The notes: generated by a model from the letters alone, not told the origin. A stretch of 64,000 nt of DNA from Gimesia chilikensis (GCF_007744075.1 NZ_CP036266.1:5317748-5381747), one strand, 5' to 3'. Shown: positions 1 to 9,619, counted from the first letter of the stretch. Made by a program: numbers and translations.

Positions 1-515
1 AAGTGGTCGGCATCGGAGAAACCGGTCTGGACCGTTACTGGGACTACGCTCCTATTGAACTGCAGCAGGACTACTTCAGCAAACACATTCAGCTCTCCCG
101 CGAACGTGATCTCCCTTTCGTGGTGCACTGCCGGGAAGCGGAAGCCGATGTCGTCGATCTGCTGCAACGCGAAGCAGAACAGGCCCCATTCAAAGGTCTG
201 ATGCATTCTTTCTGTGGGACTCCGGAAACAGCTGCTGCCTGTCTGGAACTGGGAATGTACATCTCCTTTGCCGGGATGCTGACCTTCAAGAAGAACGACG
301 AACTCCGCGAAACCGCGCGGCTGATTCCCCTCGACCGCCTGCTCGTCGAAACCGATGCCCCCTATCTGGCACCGGTACCGCAACGGGGCAAACGGAACGA
401 ACCCGCGTTCGTGAAACACACCTGTGCCTGCCTGGCAGAGCTTCACGATAAGACGCCCGAGGAGATGGCTGAGATCACCGCGCAGAATGCCAGAACACTC
501 TTCCAGTTAAACTAG
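1..515 (+). CDS. TatD family metal-dependent hydrolase, 5' end missing
   Basis: C-terminal about 170 residues of a TatD-type hydrolase (TIM-barrel metal-dependent DNase/deacylase family). The reading frame is open from the first base, so the true start and the N-terminal HxH metal motif lie upstream of the window. Visible family motifs are GETGLD (metal-binding Glu), VVHCRE (His), the LMHSFCG His segment and ETDAPYLAP (metal-binding Asp), in the right order and spacing. TatD family proteins are usually about 260 residues, so roughly a third is absent. The gene ends at TAG and is followed by about 250 bp without a gene. The family has been linked to DNA 3' processing and quality control; the actual substrate here is unknown. 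Confidence 0.93.
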   Translation, partial: VVGIGETGLDRYWDYAPIELQQDYFSKHIQLSRERDLPFVVHCREAEADVVDLLQREAEQAPFKGLMHSFCGTPETAAACLELGMYISFAGMLTFKKNDELRETARLIPLDRLLVETDAPYLAPVPQRGKRNEPAFVKHTCACLAELHDKTPEEMAEITAQNARTLFQLN

Positions 516-770
516 CGCTCGCAGCCCAGCGAATCTCATCTTCCGTTCTGAATCAGGATTCAGTCAGAATCCGTTTTTCTGACGAGAGAATATTTTCATT
601 TGAGCTTCATCCTGCTATTGTTACACTTAGCTCAAATAGACAAATAACTTGCGTCAATCAATCACCACAACAGGTATCATAAGAACGCGTTCAAAGTCAC
701 GGCAGCAACGGACTGCTCTTCCCTGAGCATCTCCGCCCGTCGTTTCGCTGAACCCGGGATTCGGGCTAGG

Positions 771-1169
771 ATGGTCATGATCAAACAGTGGCTCGCGAAC
801 GCCTTCGCGATCGAACGACCGGAAGATTTCGCTCCGACTGCCGAGCAGCAGAAAGTCGCTGACCACATCTGCCGTGAGATTGTCCGCAGGGACATGGTCA
901 CCCTCGCCATCCTCTCACTGGAAACCTGTCGCCCTCTTAATTACGTCGGCGCGCAGGCCCTGCATTTTTTCACTCCGTTTCTCTCCATCCTGATTGAGCC
1001 CCGCTCACAAAAACTCTTTGCAGAATTCCTGGAGAAACGCGGTTCGATTGAATGGATGTGCCAGCGGCTGGAAACCCTCAGTCAGGCGACGACCGAACCC
1101 ACAACTGCTGCAACTTCACAGAAACCGCCCCCCGTTGGTTCCACCCATAATCCCGAGGACGGTTCCTGA
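771..1169 (+). CDS. Hypothetical protein
   Basis: Predicted 132-residue cytoplasmic protein with no motif I recognise. The first 100 residues are mixed charged and hydrophobic and could form a small helical domain, and the last 30 are Thr/Pro/Ser rich and probably disordered. There are two possible ATG codons (771 and 777) and no strong ribosome binding site. It lies 66 bases upstream of the MutL-like gene on the same strand and could be the first gene of that operon. No opposite-strand alternative in the region looks better, so I accept it as coding at moderate confidence. Confidence 0.55.
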   Translation: MVMIKQWLANAFAIERPEDFAPTAEQQKVADHICREIVRRDMVTLAILSLETCRPLNYVGAQALHFFTPFLSILIEPRSQKLFAEFLEKRGSIEWMCQRLETLSQATTEPTTAATSQKPPPVGSTHNPEDGS

Positions 1170-1235
1170 CCGAGACAAATCAGCGCGATCACAGCGTCCC
1201 CTGCTTTCCCGCTTACATGGATGGTGAGTCACAGA

Positions 1236-3062
1236 ATGAACTCCGCAACAGAAAAAAAACTTGATCCTGATCAAATCAATGTGATTCTCGCCACAGACTG
1301 CGGCAGTACCACGACCAAAGCCATTCTGATCGAAAAAGTAAATGGCGAATATCGTCAGACCTATCGTGGTGAAGCACCGACTACGGTCGAAGAGCCGGCC
1401 GCGGATGTAACCGTAGGAGTCGTCAATGCTGTAACCGAAGTCGGGGAACTCGCGGGTCGCAAACTGATAGACGAAAACGGCGAAATCATTCGCCCTGCCC
1501 AGGGAGATGTCGGCTGTGACATCTATATCTCGACTTCCAGTGCAGGAGGCGGACTGCAGATGATGGTTGCTGGCGTCGTGCGGGAAATGTCAGCCGCCAG
1601 TGCCAAACGAGCCGCGTTGGGGGCGGGTGCCATTGTAATGGACACAATCTGTTCCAACGACAAACGGCTGCCCCACGAACAGATTCAGCGAATCCGGGAA
1701 CTGCGTCCCGATATGATTCTGCTCGCAGGAGGGACCGATGGCGGTACTCAGAAACATGTGGTACAGCTGGCAGAACTGATCGCACCCGCCAAGCCGCAGC
1801 CCCGCTTTGGTGGCACCTATAAGATGCCCATCATCTACGCCGGCAACCAGGAAGCAACCGAACTGGTCGAAGAGGCCTTTGACGAAGACGTCAAGCTGAC
1901 AACCGTCGCCAACGTGCGTCCGGTGCTGGAACTGGAAAATCTGGCCCCTGCCCGCGATGCGATTCACGATCTCTTCCTCGAACACGTGATGGCCCATGCC
2001 CCGGGGTATAACAAACTCATCTCCTGGGCCGATGCCCCCATCATGCCCACTCCCGGAGCTGTCGGAAATATCCTGCAAACCATCGCGGAACGACAGGGCA
2101 TCAACGCATTGGGGGTCGACATCGGTGGTGCCACGACCGATGTCTTCAGTGTCTTTGATGGCACTTTCAACCGCACTGTGAGCGCCAACCTGGGCATGAG
2201 CTATTCCATCTCCAATGTTTGTGCCTCCGCGACGCTCCCCATGATTCTCCGCTGGGTGCATCTGAATATGGATCCCCGTGCCTTACAGAATCACATTAAG
2301 AACAAAATGATTCGCCCCACGACCATTCCCCAGACCAGGGAAGCTCTGGTATTCGAGCAGGCCGTAGCCCGGGAAGCACTCAGGCTGGCTTACATCCAGC
2401 ATAAGGAATTCGCGACAACACTCAAAGGGGTGCAGCAGCAGCGGACCGTAGGTGACACCTTCAGCCAGGAAACCAGCGGTCAGTCCATCGTCGATAACAT
2501 GAAACTGAATCTGCTCGTGGGTTCCGGTGGCGTACTCTCACATGCCCCCAACATGCAACAGACGGCTGCCATGATGATCGATGCCTTTGAACCGGAAGGC
2601 ATGACCGTACTGGCCAAGGACAGTATTTTCATGATGCCTCATCTGGGTGTGCTGGCCCAGGTTCATCCGGCTGCGGCACTGCAGGTCTTTGAACGAGACT
2701 GCCTGATTTATCTGGGAACCTGCATTGCTCCCCGCGGTTTTTACAAGGCTGGTAAAACCTGTTTCGCATATAAGATCACTGGCAAAACATTGAATGAATC
2801 GGGGGAGATGGTTTGCGGCGACATGCGGCTGTTCCCCCTAGGCGATGATGAATGGGCCACCGTGACCGTAGAACCCCGCCGTGGTTATGATTTTGGAGAA
2901 GGGTCCGGCAAACGCGTTGAATTCAAAGCACGGGGCGGAACTGTAGGCCTGATTCTGGATGCCCGCGGCAGACCGCTCATGGTCCCCGCAGATGAATCGC
3001 GACATCTGGCTGAACTTAACAGCTGGGTTGAAGAACTAAAACTTTACCCGGAAGTCACTTAG
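1236..3062 (+). CDS. MutL/GlmL-like ASKHA ATPase (glutamate mutase L family)
   Basis: A protein of about 608 residues of the MutL/GlmL family, which belongs to the actin/Hsp70/sugar-kinase (ASKHA) fold. The phosphate-1 loop TDCGSTTTKAILIE is near the N-terminus, the phosphate-2 loop GVDIGGATTDVFSVFDG lies near residue 295, and the adenosine-side loop LLVGSGGVLSHAP near residue 430. In clostridia the family protein accompanies B12-dependent glutamate mutase as a presumed reactivase. Here no mutase subunits are nearby. Instead the gene leads a tight cluster with a KOW/barrel protein and four membrane proteins, so its client may be that complex. I prefer ATG 1236, preceded by GGTGAG, over ATG 1221. 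The mutase-reactivase role is not supported by context. Confidence 0.85.
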   Translation: MNSATEKKLDPDQINVILATDCGSTTTKAILIEKVNGEYRQTYRGEAPTTVEEPAADVTVGVVNAVTEVGELAGRKLIDENGEIIRPAQGDVGCDIYISTSSAGGGLQMMVAGVVREMSAASAKRAALGAGAIVMDTICSNDKRLPHEQIQRIRELRPDMILLAGGTDGGTQKHVVQLAELIAPAKPQPRFGGTYKMPIIYAGNQEATELVEEAFDEDVKLTTVANVRPVLELENLAPARDAIHDLFLEHVMAHAPGYNKLISWADAPIMPTPGAVGNILQTIAERQGINALGVDIGGATTDVFSVFDGTFNRTVSANLGMSYSISNVCASATLPMILRWVHLNMDPRALQNHIKNKMIRPTTIPQTREALVFEQAVAREALRLAYIQHKEFATTLKGVQQQRTVGDTFSQETSGQSIVDNMKLNLLVGSGGVLSHAPNMQQTAAMMIDAFEPEGMTVLAKDSIFMMPHLGVLAQVHPAAALQVFERDCLIYLGTCIAPRGFYKAGKTCFAYKITGKTLNESGEMVCGDMRLFPLGDDEWATVTVEPRRGYDFGEGSGKRVEFKARGGTVGLILDARGRPLMVPADESRHLAELNSWVEELKLYPEVT

Positions 3063-3074
3063 AGAACTCACACC

Positions 3075-4208
3075 ATGACACAGGCTTATTCTCCAGGATT
3101 ACAGGTACGCAGGCAAACGCTGCATTCCAGTCGACGGATTCTTCCAATCCCCGGCGATGTGCTCGTTAAGGTTGGCGAACAGGTTTCCGCACAGCAGATT
3201 GTCGCTCAGACCTTCATGCCCGGCGATGTCACACCGATCAACGTTGCCAACCAGATCTCGGTCGCTCCCGCTGAAGTTCCCGGCTGCATGCTCTTCAAGG
3301 AAGGAGACGAAGTCCAGGTGGGTGACCTCCTGGCTCGAAGTAAGGGTATCTTCGGATTCTTCAAATCGGAAACGAAAGCCAAAACGGCAGGGACCATCGA
3401 ATCAATATCGCATGTCACCGGTCAGGTGATCCTCCGCGGTGCACCGCTGCCGATTCAAGTACGAGCCTATCAGGCAGGCGTCGTCAAAGAGGTGATTCCT
3501 GAACAGGGCGTCGTCATTGAATCCGAAGTTACCTTCCTACAGGGAATCCTCGGAATCGGCGGAGAAGCCTACGGCACGATTCAGTTTGCCTGTCAGACCA
3601 AGGACCAGCCACTGACAGAAGAGCTGCTCGACGAAACAATCAAAGGTAAAGTCGTGATTGGCGGAGCCCGCATGACCGGCACCGCAGTAAAACGTGGCAT
3701 CGAACTCGGGGCTGCAGCCATTGTTTCGGGTGGGATCGATGACGAAGACCTCAAAGAGATCCTGGGCTATGACCTGGGCGTCGCGGTCACCGGTTCTGAG
3801 CACCTCGGAACCACATTGATCATTACCGAGGGTTTCGGGGACATCGCGATGGCCGAGCGGACGTTTAATTTACTCAAAGAGCGAGAGGGAGCGGAAGCCG
3901 CCGTAAACGGGACAACTCAGATTCGGGCAGGTGTGCTCCGGCCTGAAATCGTTATCCCATTGGATAAAAGCATGACCTCTGGTTCTTCCACGGAAGACGT
4001 TGAAGTCACTTCCGGTCTACTGGAAACCGGCGTCCCGGTCCGAATCATTCGCGATCCCTATTTTGGTCTGCTGGGAGAAGTCGGCGAGATGCCCACCGAG
4101 CTGAGAACACTGGAATCAGGTTCCCAGTCCCGGGTACTCGAAGTCATTCTTGATTCGGGTGAGAAAGTGATTGTCCCGCGTGCCAACGTAGAACTCATCG
4201 AAGGATAA
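3075..4208 (+). CDS. Barrel-sandwich and KOW-domain protein of the MutL-membrane cluster
   Basis: 377 residues, no signal peptide and no membrane segment, so probably cytoplasmic. The N-terminal 160 residues resemble repeated barrel-sandwich (biotinyl/lipoyl-like, RnfC-like) folds: they contain PGDVLVKVGEQV and CMLFKEGDEVQVGDLLARS, but no lipoylated or biotinylated lysine motif. A Gly-rich middle segment (KGKVVIGGARMTGTAVKRGI) follows. The last 50 residues carry a KOW-like motif (FGLLGEVGEMPTEL ... VIVPRANVELIE). It starts 12 bases after the MutL-like gene and ends 3 bases before the DUF6754-like gene, so co-translation is likely. It may be an adaptor between the ATPase and the membrane proteins; that is inference. 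Confidence 0.75.
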   Translation: MTQAYSPGLQVRRQTLHSSRRILPIPGDVLVKVGEQVSAQQIVAQTFMPGDVTPINVANQISVAPAEVPGCMLFKEGDEVQVGDLLARSKGIFGFFKSETKAKTAGTIESISHVTGQVILRGAPLPIQVRAYQAGVVKEVIPEQGVVIESEVTFLQGILGIGGEAYGTIQFACQTKDQPLTEELLDETIKGKVVIGGARMTGTAVKRGIELGAAAIVSGGIDDEDLKEILGYDLGVAVTGSEHLGTTLIITEGFGDIAMAERTFNLLKEREGAEAAVNGTTQIRAGVLRPEIVIPLDKSMTSGSSTEDVEVTSGLLETGVPVRIIRDPYFGLLGEVGEMPTELRTLESGSQSRVLEVILDSGEKVIVPRANVELIEG

Positions 4209-4211
4209 ACC

Positions 4212-5546
4212 ATGATCAGTTCATTTAATCATATGCTGAAACAGACGCTGCTTCCGCTGCTGACGCTCTGCCTGCTGCTGTCGCCGGCGTTGGGAGCCGA
4301 GGCTCCTGCTCCGCCTGCCAACTTCCTGGCTCAGGATGTCCCCGGAGATGCAGGGACCGCCATTGATTTGAGCTGGACTCTTTCTCCTGATGATGAGGAA
4401 CAGACCAAACCGCGCAAAGTCCTGAGATATGTCATTTCGCGAAAGGTTTTCACCGGTGATGCCAAAACATTGACACCGGGAACAACGCTCACGGTCGAAG
4501 TCGGCGGAAAAGAAATGACTGTCGAAGTCGTCAAGAATATGAACGAGTATCAGCTTGTCGGCGAGACCACCTATAGTGTTAATAAATTCCGCGATTCCAA
4601 TTGTGAAACGGATGTCCCTTACCTGTATCAGATTCAAGCCATCGGACAGGAGGGACTGGCATCGAGGCCAGTCGTTCTCGAACAACCAGTGGTAGCGCAG
4701 CTGCAATGGTTCAATCTCCAACGAGGTTGGTTTGCCATGTTTGTGCTCCTGATCTGCGGGTCAGTCATCATGTTCATTGAAATGGCTCGCCGGGGAAAGA
4801 AACTCAAGGTCCGCAAAATCGCTGGTCTGGAAGCGATCACCGATGCTGTGGGCCGCGCGACCGAAATGGGACGTTCCTGCCTGTTCGTCCCCGGTATTCA
4901 GGACATTAACGATATCCAGACCGTCGCCGGCATCACCGTACTCGCCCAGGTCGCAGAAACAACCGCCGACTACCGGGCGACTCTGGAAGTCCCCACTTCA
5001 CGATCCCTGGTAATGACCACCGCCCGCGATACCGTGGAAGCCGCATACCTCGCCGCAGGTCGTCCTGATGAATACAACGAAGACGATATCTACTACATCA
5101 CCGACGAACAGTTTGGTTATGTCGCCAGCGTGACTGGCAAAATGGTGCGCGACAAACCTGCTGCCTGTTTCTATATGGGTGCGTTTTACGCCGAGTCCCT
5201 GATTCTGGCAGAAACCGGAAACTCGGTCGGCGCGATTCAGGTCGCCGGCACAGCCATGCCGACTCAGCTCCCCTTCTTCGTCGCTGCCTGTGACTTCACT
5301 TTGATCGGCGAAGAGTTCTTCGCCGCTTCCGCTTACCTGTCACGGGAACCTCAGCAGTTGGGGAGTCTCAAGGGACAGGACTTCGGCAAGCTGGTGGGAG
5401 GCATCGTGCTGGTCGTTGGCTGCGTGATTGCCACTCTTGCTGCCTTTGAAGCAAAAGCAGCTCCTGCAGAACAGGACGAACCGACTTCCCTGGAGTCAGC
5501 TCAGACCTACATCAAAGAGAACATCCTCGGTAAGGGAGGTTTTTAA
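4212..5546 (+). CDS. DUF6754-like membrane protein with extracytoplasmic Fn3-like domain
   Basis: 444 residues. A signal peptide (about residues 1-30, ending near LGAEAPAPP) is followed by a beta-rich extracytoplasmic domain resembling fibronectin type III (about 30-165). A transmembrane segment follows (about 173-192, GWFAMFVLLICGSVIMFIEM), then a cytoplasmic domain of about 195 residues and a second transmembrane segment (about 391-411). The cytoplasmic part has RKIAGLEAITDAVGRATEMG and AFYAESLILAETG and looks like DUF6754. I assign that name from recollection of the family, not from a search. It overlaps no neighbour and the next gene starts 2 bases downstream. Function is unknown; the tight conserved-looking linkage points to a membrane complex with the MutL-like ATPase. 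Confidence 0.75.
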   Translation: MISSFNHMLKQTLLPLLTLCLLLSPALGAEAPAPPANFLAQDVPGDAGTAIDLSWTLSPDDEEQTKPRKVLRYVISRKVFTGDAKTLTPGTTLTVEVGGKEMTVEVVKNMNEYQLVGETTYSVNKFRDSNCETDVPYLYQIQAIGQEGLASRPVVLEQPVVAQLQWFNLQRGWFAMFVLLICGSVIMFIEMARRGKKLKVRKIAGLEAITDAVGRATEMGRSCLFVPGIQDINDIQTVAGITVLAQVAETTADYRATLEVPTSRSLVMTTARDTVEAAYLAAGRPDEYNEDDIYYITDEQFGYVASVTGKMVRDKPAACFYMGAFYAESLILAETGNSVGAIQVAGTAMPTQLPFFVAACDFTLIGEEFFAASAYLSREPQQLGSLKGQDFGKLVGGIVLVVGCVIATLAAFEAKAAPAEQDEPTSLESAQTYIKENILGKGGF

Positions 5547-5548
5547 TA

Positions 5549-6280
5549 ATGAAACGGACAATCCCCCTGTTGATCTCTGCGGTGACAGGTTTCGTGCTGA
5601 TCGGCACGGCCTTCATCCCCAAGTTCGTGGACTGGGGAAACACCGCGATGGCCTGGTTTAATATCCTGGCAGCCTTCGCGTTCATTCTCGGTGGCGGAAA
5701 CCTGCTCAAAATGCAGTTACAGAAGATTTCAGCGCAACAGCCGGGCTGGGGTTATGCCGCGGTCACGCTGATCGCGTTTTTCATCACCCTGTTCGTCGGG
5801 TTATTCAAGGTCGGCGTGCACCCCAATCTCAATGCCGCAGAGCTGCCCTGGTCGGGAGACTTTCTGGAAGAAGGCAGCGCATTCTGGTGGCTGTTCGAGT
5901 ATATCTTCTATCCACTCTCAGCGACCATGTTTGCCCTGCTCGCCTTTTATATTTCATCCGCTGCATTTCGTGCCTTCCGGGCCAAAAATACGGAAGCAAC
6001 GATTCTGCTGGTCATCGCCGTGATTGTCCTGCTGGGACGAACCTATGCCGGCGAATGGCTCACCGGCAGTTGGCTTCCCGAAGAACCCATCATGGGTTTC
6101 AAGGAAGTTTATTACAGTGACTTCAGATTACCGCATCTTTCGCAAATCATTATGGACGTTTTCACCACTCCCGGCATGCGGGCCATCACGATTGGAATCG
6201 CATTGGGAGTGGCTTCGACCTCATTGAAAGTCCTGCTGGGCGTCGATCGTTCTTACCTCGGCTCGGATCAGGAGGCATAA
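5549..6280 (+). CDS. Polytopic membrane protein of the MutL-membrane cluster
   Basis: 243 residues with about six hydrophobic segments (near residues 5-24, 35-55, 68-90, 110-135, 148-166 and 210-230). A strong ribosome binding site (AAGGGAGG) lies inside the end of the preceding gene and the start codon is 2 bases after its stop. No enzymatic motif is visible. A conserved-looking extracytoplasmic loop holds WLPEEPIMGFKEVYYSDF. The gene is followed after 3 bases by the next membrane gene. It is probably a structural subunit of the complex encoded by this cluster. I do not recognise a named family. Confidence 0.75.
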   Translation: MKRTIPLLISAVTGFVLIGTAFIPKFVDWGNTAMAWFNILAAFAFILGGGNLLKMQLQKISAQQPGWGYAAVTLIAFFITLFVGLFKVGVHPNLNAAELPWSGDFLEEGSAFWWLFEYIFYPLSATMFALLAFYISSAAFRAFRAKNTEATILLVIAVIVLLGRTYAGEWLTGSWLPEEPIMGFKEVYYSDFRLPHLSQIIMDVFTTPGMRAITIGIALGVASTSLKVLLGVDRSYLGSDQEA

Positions 6281-6283
6281 CCC

Positions 6284-7147
6284 ATGTTACATTTTCTACA
6301 AAACCTGGACCGCCGCTGGATATTTCTGCTGATGCTGTTTGCGGTCGCAATTCCCCTCATTATGGGGACAACCTTTCCGGAAAAACCTTCTGACCAGGTG
6401 ATGTCCGTCTTTCACGCGGTCGACGATCTGCCCGATGGTTCCAATATTTTTATTGCCCTCGATTACGATCCGGCCAGTGAAGGTGAACTTCAGCCGATGG
6501 CTTCTGCATTCACCCGACACTGTGCTTTGAAAAAACACAATATTTACTTCATGACACTCTGGCCACAGGGTGTTCCCATGATTCAGCGATCGGTTGATAT
6601 TCTGGAAAATGAATTCCCCGACACCTACAAAGGCAAGTACGGCACCAAATACGTGAACCTTGGTTTTCGTACCGGGAATGAAGGGGTCATCAAACTGGTT
6701 GTAGAAGATTTGAAAAAAACGTATTCGACCGACATCAACAGCACCAGCCTCGATAATCTCCCACTCACGAAAAACCTGAAGAACATCCAGCAGGTCGATC
6801 TGCTGGTCAATGTGAGTGCCGGCTACCCGGGTTCCAAGGAATGGGTGCTCTATGGGTCTGCCCCTTTCGATATTCCCACGGTCGTTGGTTGCACCGGGGT
6901 TCAGGCTCCGATCATGCTGCCTTACATCCCCAAGCAGTTGATTGGCATGATCGCTGCGATCAAAGGGGCTGCGGAGTACGAACAGGCCATCATCAACGCC
7001 TACCCCCAACTGGAGGACAATCCGGCAGCGAAAGAGGGACTCAAACGCATGGGCCCTCAGCTGGTGGCCCATGTTCTCCTGATCGGATTGATTGTACTGG
7101 GAAATGTGATTTACTTCTGGGAACGTAAGCTGGGACTGTATCGATGA
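6284..7147 (+). CDS. Membrane-anchored extracytoplasmic-domain protein of the MutL-membrane cluster
   Basis: 287 residues: an N-terminal membrane segment (about 11-30), a soluble domain of about 220 residues, and a C-terminal membrane segment (about 262-280, AHVLLIGLIVLGNVIYFWER). The soluble part is alpha/beta in character (SNIFIALDYDPASEGELQPM, QQVDLLVNVSAGYPGSKEW, PTVVGCTGVQAPIMLPYIP) and may be a Rossmann-like fold placed outside the cytoplasm. Its last codons overlap the next gene by 4 bases (ATGA), a translational-coupling arrangement. No catalytic motif is recognised. Confidence 0.72.
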   Translation: MLHFLQNLDRRWIFLLMLFAVAIPLIMGTTFPEKPSDQVMSVFHAVDDLPDGSNIFIALDYDPASEGELQPMASAFTRHCALKKHNIYFMTLWPQGVPMIQRSVDILENEFPDTYKGKYGTKYVNLGFRTGNEGVIKLVVEDLKKTYSTDINSTSLDNLPLTKNLKNIQQVDLLVNVSAGYPGSKEWVLYGSAPFDIPTVVGCTGVQAPIMLPYIPKQLIGMIAAIKGAAEYEQAIINAYPQLEDNPAAKEGLKRMGPQLVAHVLLIGLIVLGNVIYFWERKLGLYR

Positions 7148-8046
7148 AACAATCTACACTCATCTGGACAATCTTGATGGTCGCTGGTGGCGGGTTCCTG
7201 CTCTTTCAGACGATCGACAAAAAAAGTGGCCGCGTCTATGTACGTGAAGTACCCGTAGAAGCGAAGTCCTCAGTTGAGGGAGCGGAACAGGCTATAGAGT
7301 GGACCAAAGAGCAAGTCGTCCCCGAAGCAGAAAAAGATCAACCGGGAGTGAGGCTGGGACTCTCCCGCACGATTGGCCTCTGGGTAGCTGCGTTCTGTAC
7401 GCTGGCGATCTTCTCGTTTCTCTATGGTGATAATCCGGTTTATAAATTCACGGAATCCGTCTTCGTGGGGGTTTCAGCAGGCTATGCGATGGTGGTCGCG
7501 TTCTGGTCAGAAATCATCCCCAATCTGTTCGGCAAGCTGTTTCCGGTAGAAGCGAAGGACATCTTCTTTCTCGACATTAAAGATAGTGAGATGAATGCCA
7601 ACCTCTGGTACCTGATTCCACTGGCCATGAGCGTCTTGCTGCTGCTGCGTCTCTCCCCCAAAGGAAGCTGGCTCGCCCGCTGGCCACTGGCATTCTTCAT
7701 CGGAGCCACGGCCGGGATTCGGCTCATCAGTTACCTGGAAGCAGACTTCGTCGGCCAGTTGCAGAATACGATCATGCCCTTCGTGGTCTTCGGCTCTGAT
7801 GGCAGCTGGCAGATCGTAGAATCGCTCAAGAACACAATCATCATTGTGGGTGTGGTCTCCTGTATGGTTTACTTCTTCTTCTCCATTGAGCATGAAGGCT
7901 TCGTGAAGTACGTCTCCCGTCTCGGCGTCTGGTTTTTGATGGTCACTTTCGGTGCCAGCTTCGCTTACACCGTGATGGGACGCATTGCACTGCTCAGTGG
8001 TCGACTGGACTTCCTGTTCCACAACTGGCTGGGAATCGGTCTCTAA
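7144..8046 (+). CDS. Polytopic membrane protein, last gene of the MutL-membrane cluster
   Basis: 300 residues. An N-terminal membrane segment (about 7-23) and a charged extracytoplasmic linker (about 25-72) precede at least six more hydrophobic segments. It starts inside the stop of the preceding gene (ATGA overlap). Large hydrophobic blocks such as ESVFVGVSAGYAMVVAFW and FFIGATAGIRLISYLEADF suggest a channel-like or scaffold subunit. Because this is the last gene of the tight run, the cluster probably ends here; about 200 bp separate it from the MFS gene. Function not known. Confidence 0.72.
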   Translation: MKQSTLIWTILMVAGGGFLLFQTIDKKSGRVYVREVPVEAKSSVEGAEQAIEWTKEQVVPEAEKDQPGVRLGLSRTIGLWVAAFCTLAIFSFLYGDNPVYKFTESVFVGVSAGYAMVVAFWSEIIPNLFGKLFPVEAKDIFFLDIKDSEMNANLWYLIPLAMSVLLLLRLSPKGSWLARWPLAFFIGATAGIRLISYLEADFVGQLQNTIMPFVVFGSDGSWQIVESLKNTIIIVGVVSCMVYFFFSIEHEGFVKYVSRLGVWFLMVTFGASFAYTVMGRIALLSGRLDFLFHNWLGIGL

Positions 8047-8255
8047 GTTTTGTTTTGAGCAGAAGATAATACAGCCACGGTGTGCGACTGCTGATATTTT
8101 GATTGATAAAAAAACATGAAGAAGCCGTTTTTTTATCAAAAGCCGCGGCGACAGAGGTTACCTGTCCATTTCCTGATCTGCTATAGTGAAATTCCCACCG
8201 GTTGCCCGCCCCGGGTCGATCCTGAAAAAATATCCAGGGAAGAAACTGATTAGAA

Positions 8256-9611
8256 ATGAATTCACAGTCCTCTTGTGCAGAAGTGGAACTGAAGGGTGGT
8301 CTCGAAGAGATCGCACTCCCCACCTATAAATTTTTCCCCGGCTGGTCCATTCTGGGAATCGCGGCACTGGCCCAGTTTCTGTCCGCACCTGGTCAGTCTT
8401 TCTCTGTCGCTGTCTTCAAAGATCCCATGCGGATGAGCCTGGGGCTTTCGGAAACCCAATACTCACTCGCCTATGGATTCGCCACGATTGTCAGTGCCTG
8501 TCTGCTCCCCTTCATCGGTCGCATGCTGGATCACTGGGGCGCCCGCATCATCCTGCCGATCGTGGCGACGGGACTGGCGATCTCCTGTTTCTTCATGTCG
8601 CAGATCCATACCCTGGGCAGCCTGTATCTGGGCTTCAGCCTTGTCCGCAGCCTGGGACAGGGCGCACTGACACTCATCTCGGTCTGGATGGTGGGCGAAT
8701 GGTTTGAAAAGAAACGGGGACGCGCCACAGCCCTCGCCGGTTTCGGCAGTGCCTTTTCTGTGATGACTGTCCCCTTTATTAATAGCTGGTTGATCAGTGA
8801 GTATGGCTGGAAAACAGGCTGGATCTTCCACGCGGTTACCGTAGCGGTCTGTTTAATTCTGCCGGGTATTTTTATCGTCAGGAACCGGCCCGAGGATCTC
8901 GGCCTGCACCCGGATGGCATCGATCCCGCACAGGAACCGGAGCCCCAACCAGAAGAGAAGTCGAAGCGTCCCCTGATCACAGCCACGATTGAATCCTGGA
9001 CGGTCCGCCAGGTCCTTCGCGACCCGACATTCTGGAAACTGCTCTCGGTGATCACCACCCACGCCCTGGTCGGTACCGGACTGGTCTTTCACCAGATCGC
9101 CTTGCTGGGCAGTCATGGAGTTCCCGAAAATTGGGCGATCCGCATGATGGCCTTTCAGGCCGTGTGTGCCACTCTGCTGATGTTCCCGGCTGGCTGGTTG
9201 ACCGACCGCTTCCCCAGCCGCTACATCCTCTGCTTTTCCATGCTCTGCATGGCACTGGCGAATCTCATCGTGTTGACTATGCCTGCGATCTGGATGGTTG
9301 TTGTCTACACCTTCCTGCTGGGGATCACCGGGAGTATCTTTCGCAGCACAGCCACGGTCGTCTGGATCAACTATTATGGCCGCATGAATCAGGGCGCCGT
9401 ACGTGGCGTGGCCTGGTCAATGATGATCCTTGCTTCTGCTTTGGGGCCCTTGCCGGTCGCCATGTCGATTGACTACTTCGGATCTTACAACCCGGTGCTC
9501 TATCTGTTCATGGCGCTCCCGCTGATGGCAGCCCTGGCCGTCTGGTCAGCTCATCCTCCGACATTGTTTAAGGACGAGGAGCCTGCTGCGGAACCGGAAG
9601 CCGCGAGTTAG
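8256..9611 (+). CDS. MFS transporter
   Basis: 451-residue major facilitator superfamily permease with about twelve hydrophobic helices split by a charged central loop (DPAQEPEPQPEEKSKR, around residue 230). The loop between helices 2 and 3 has an MFS-type GRMLDHWGAR signature, and WLTDRFPSRY after the central loop is the matching motif of the second half. The overall look is of a monocarboxylate/oxalate-formate-type (OFA/MCT-like) carrier, but the substrate cannot be read from the sequence. It is followed 8 bases later by a convergent ion-channel gene on the other strand. The ribosome binding site is weak (GGGAAGAAAC). Confidence 0.9.
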   Translation: MNSQSSCAEVELKGGLEEIALPTYKFFPGWSILGIAALAQFLSAPGQSFSVAVFKDPMRMSLGLSETQYSLAYGFATIVSACLLPFIGRMLDHWGARIILPIVATGLAISCFFMSQIHTLGSLYLGFSLVRSLGQGALTLISVWMVGEWFEKKRGRATALAGFGSAFSVMTVPFINSWLISEYGWKTGWIFHAVTVAVCLILPGIFIVRNRPEDLGLHPDGIDPAQEPEPQPEEKSKRPLITATIESWTVRQVLRDPTFWKLLSVITTHALVGTGLVFHQIALLGSHGVPENWAIRMMAFQAVCATLLMFPAGWLTDRFPSRYILCFSMLCMALANLIVLTMPAIWMVVVYTFLLGITGSIFRSTATVVWINYYGRMNQGAVRGVAWSMMILASALGPLPVAMSIDYFGSYNPVLYLFMALPLMAALAVWSAHPPTLFKDEEPAAEPEAAS

Positions 9612-9619
9612 CTAAGACT

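Noticed and set aside
1236-3062. Function as glutamate mutase reactivase
   Set aside because: Family resemblance is clear but no mutase subunit gene is in the neighbourhood, so only the ATPase class is claimed.
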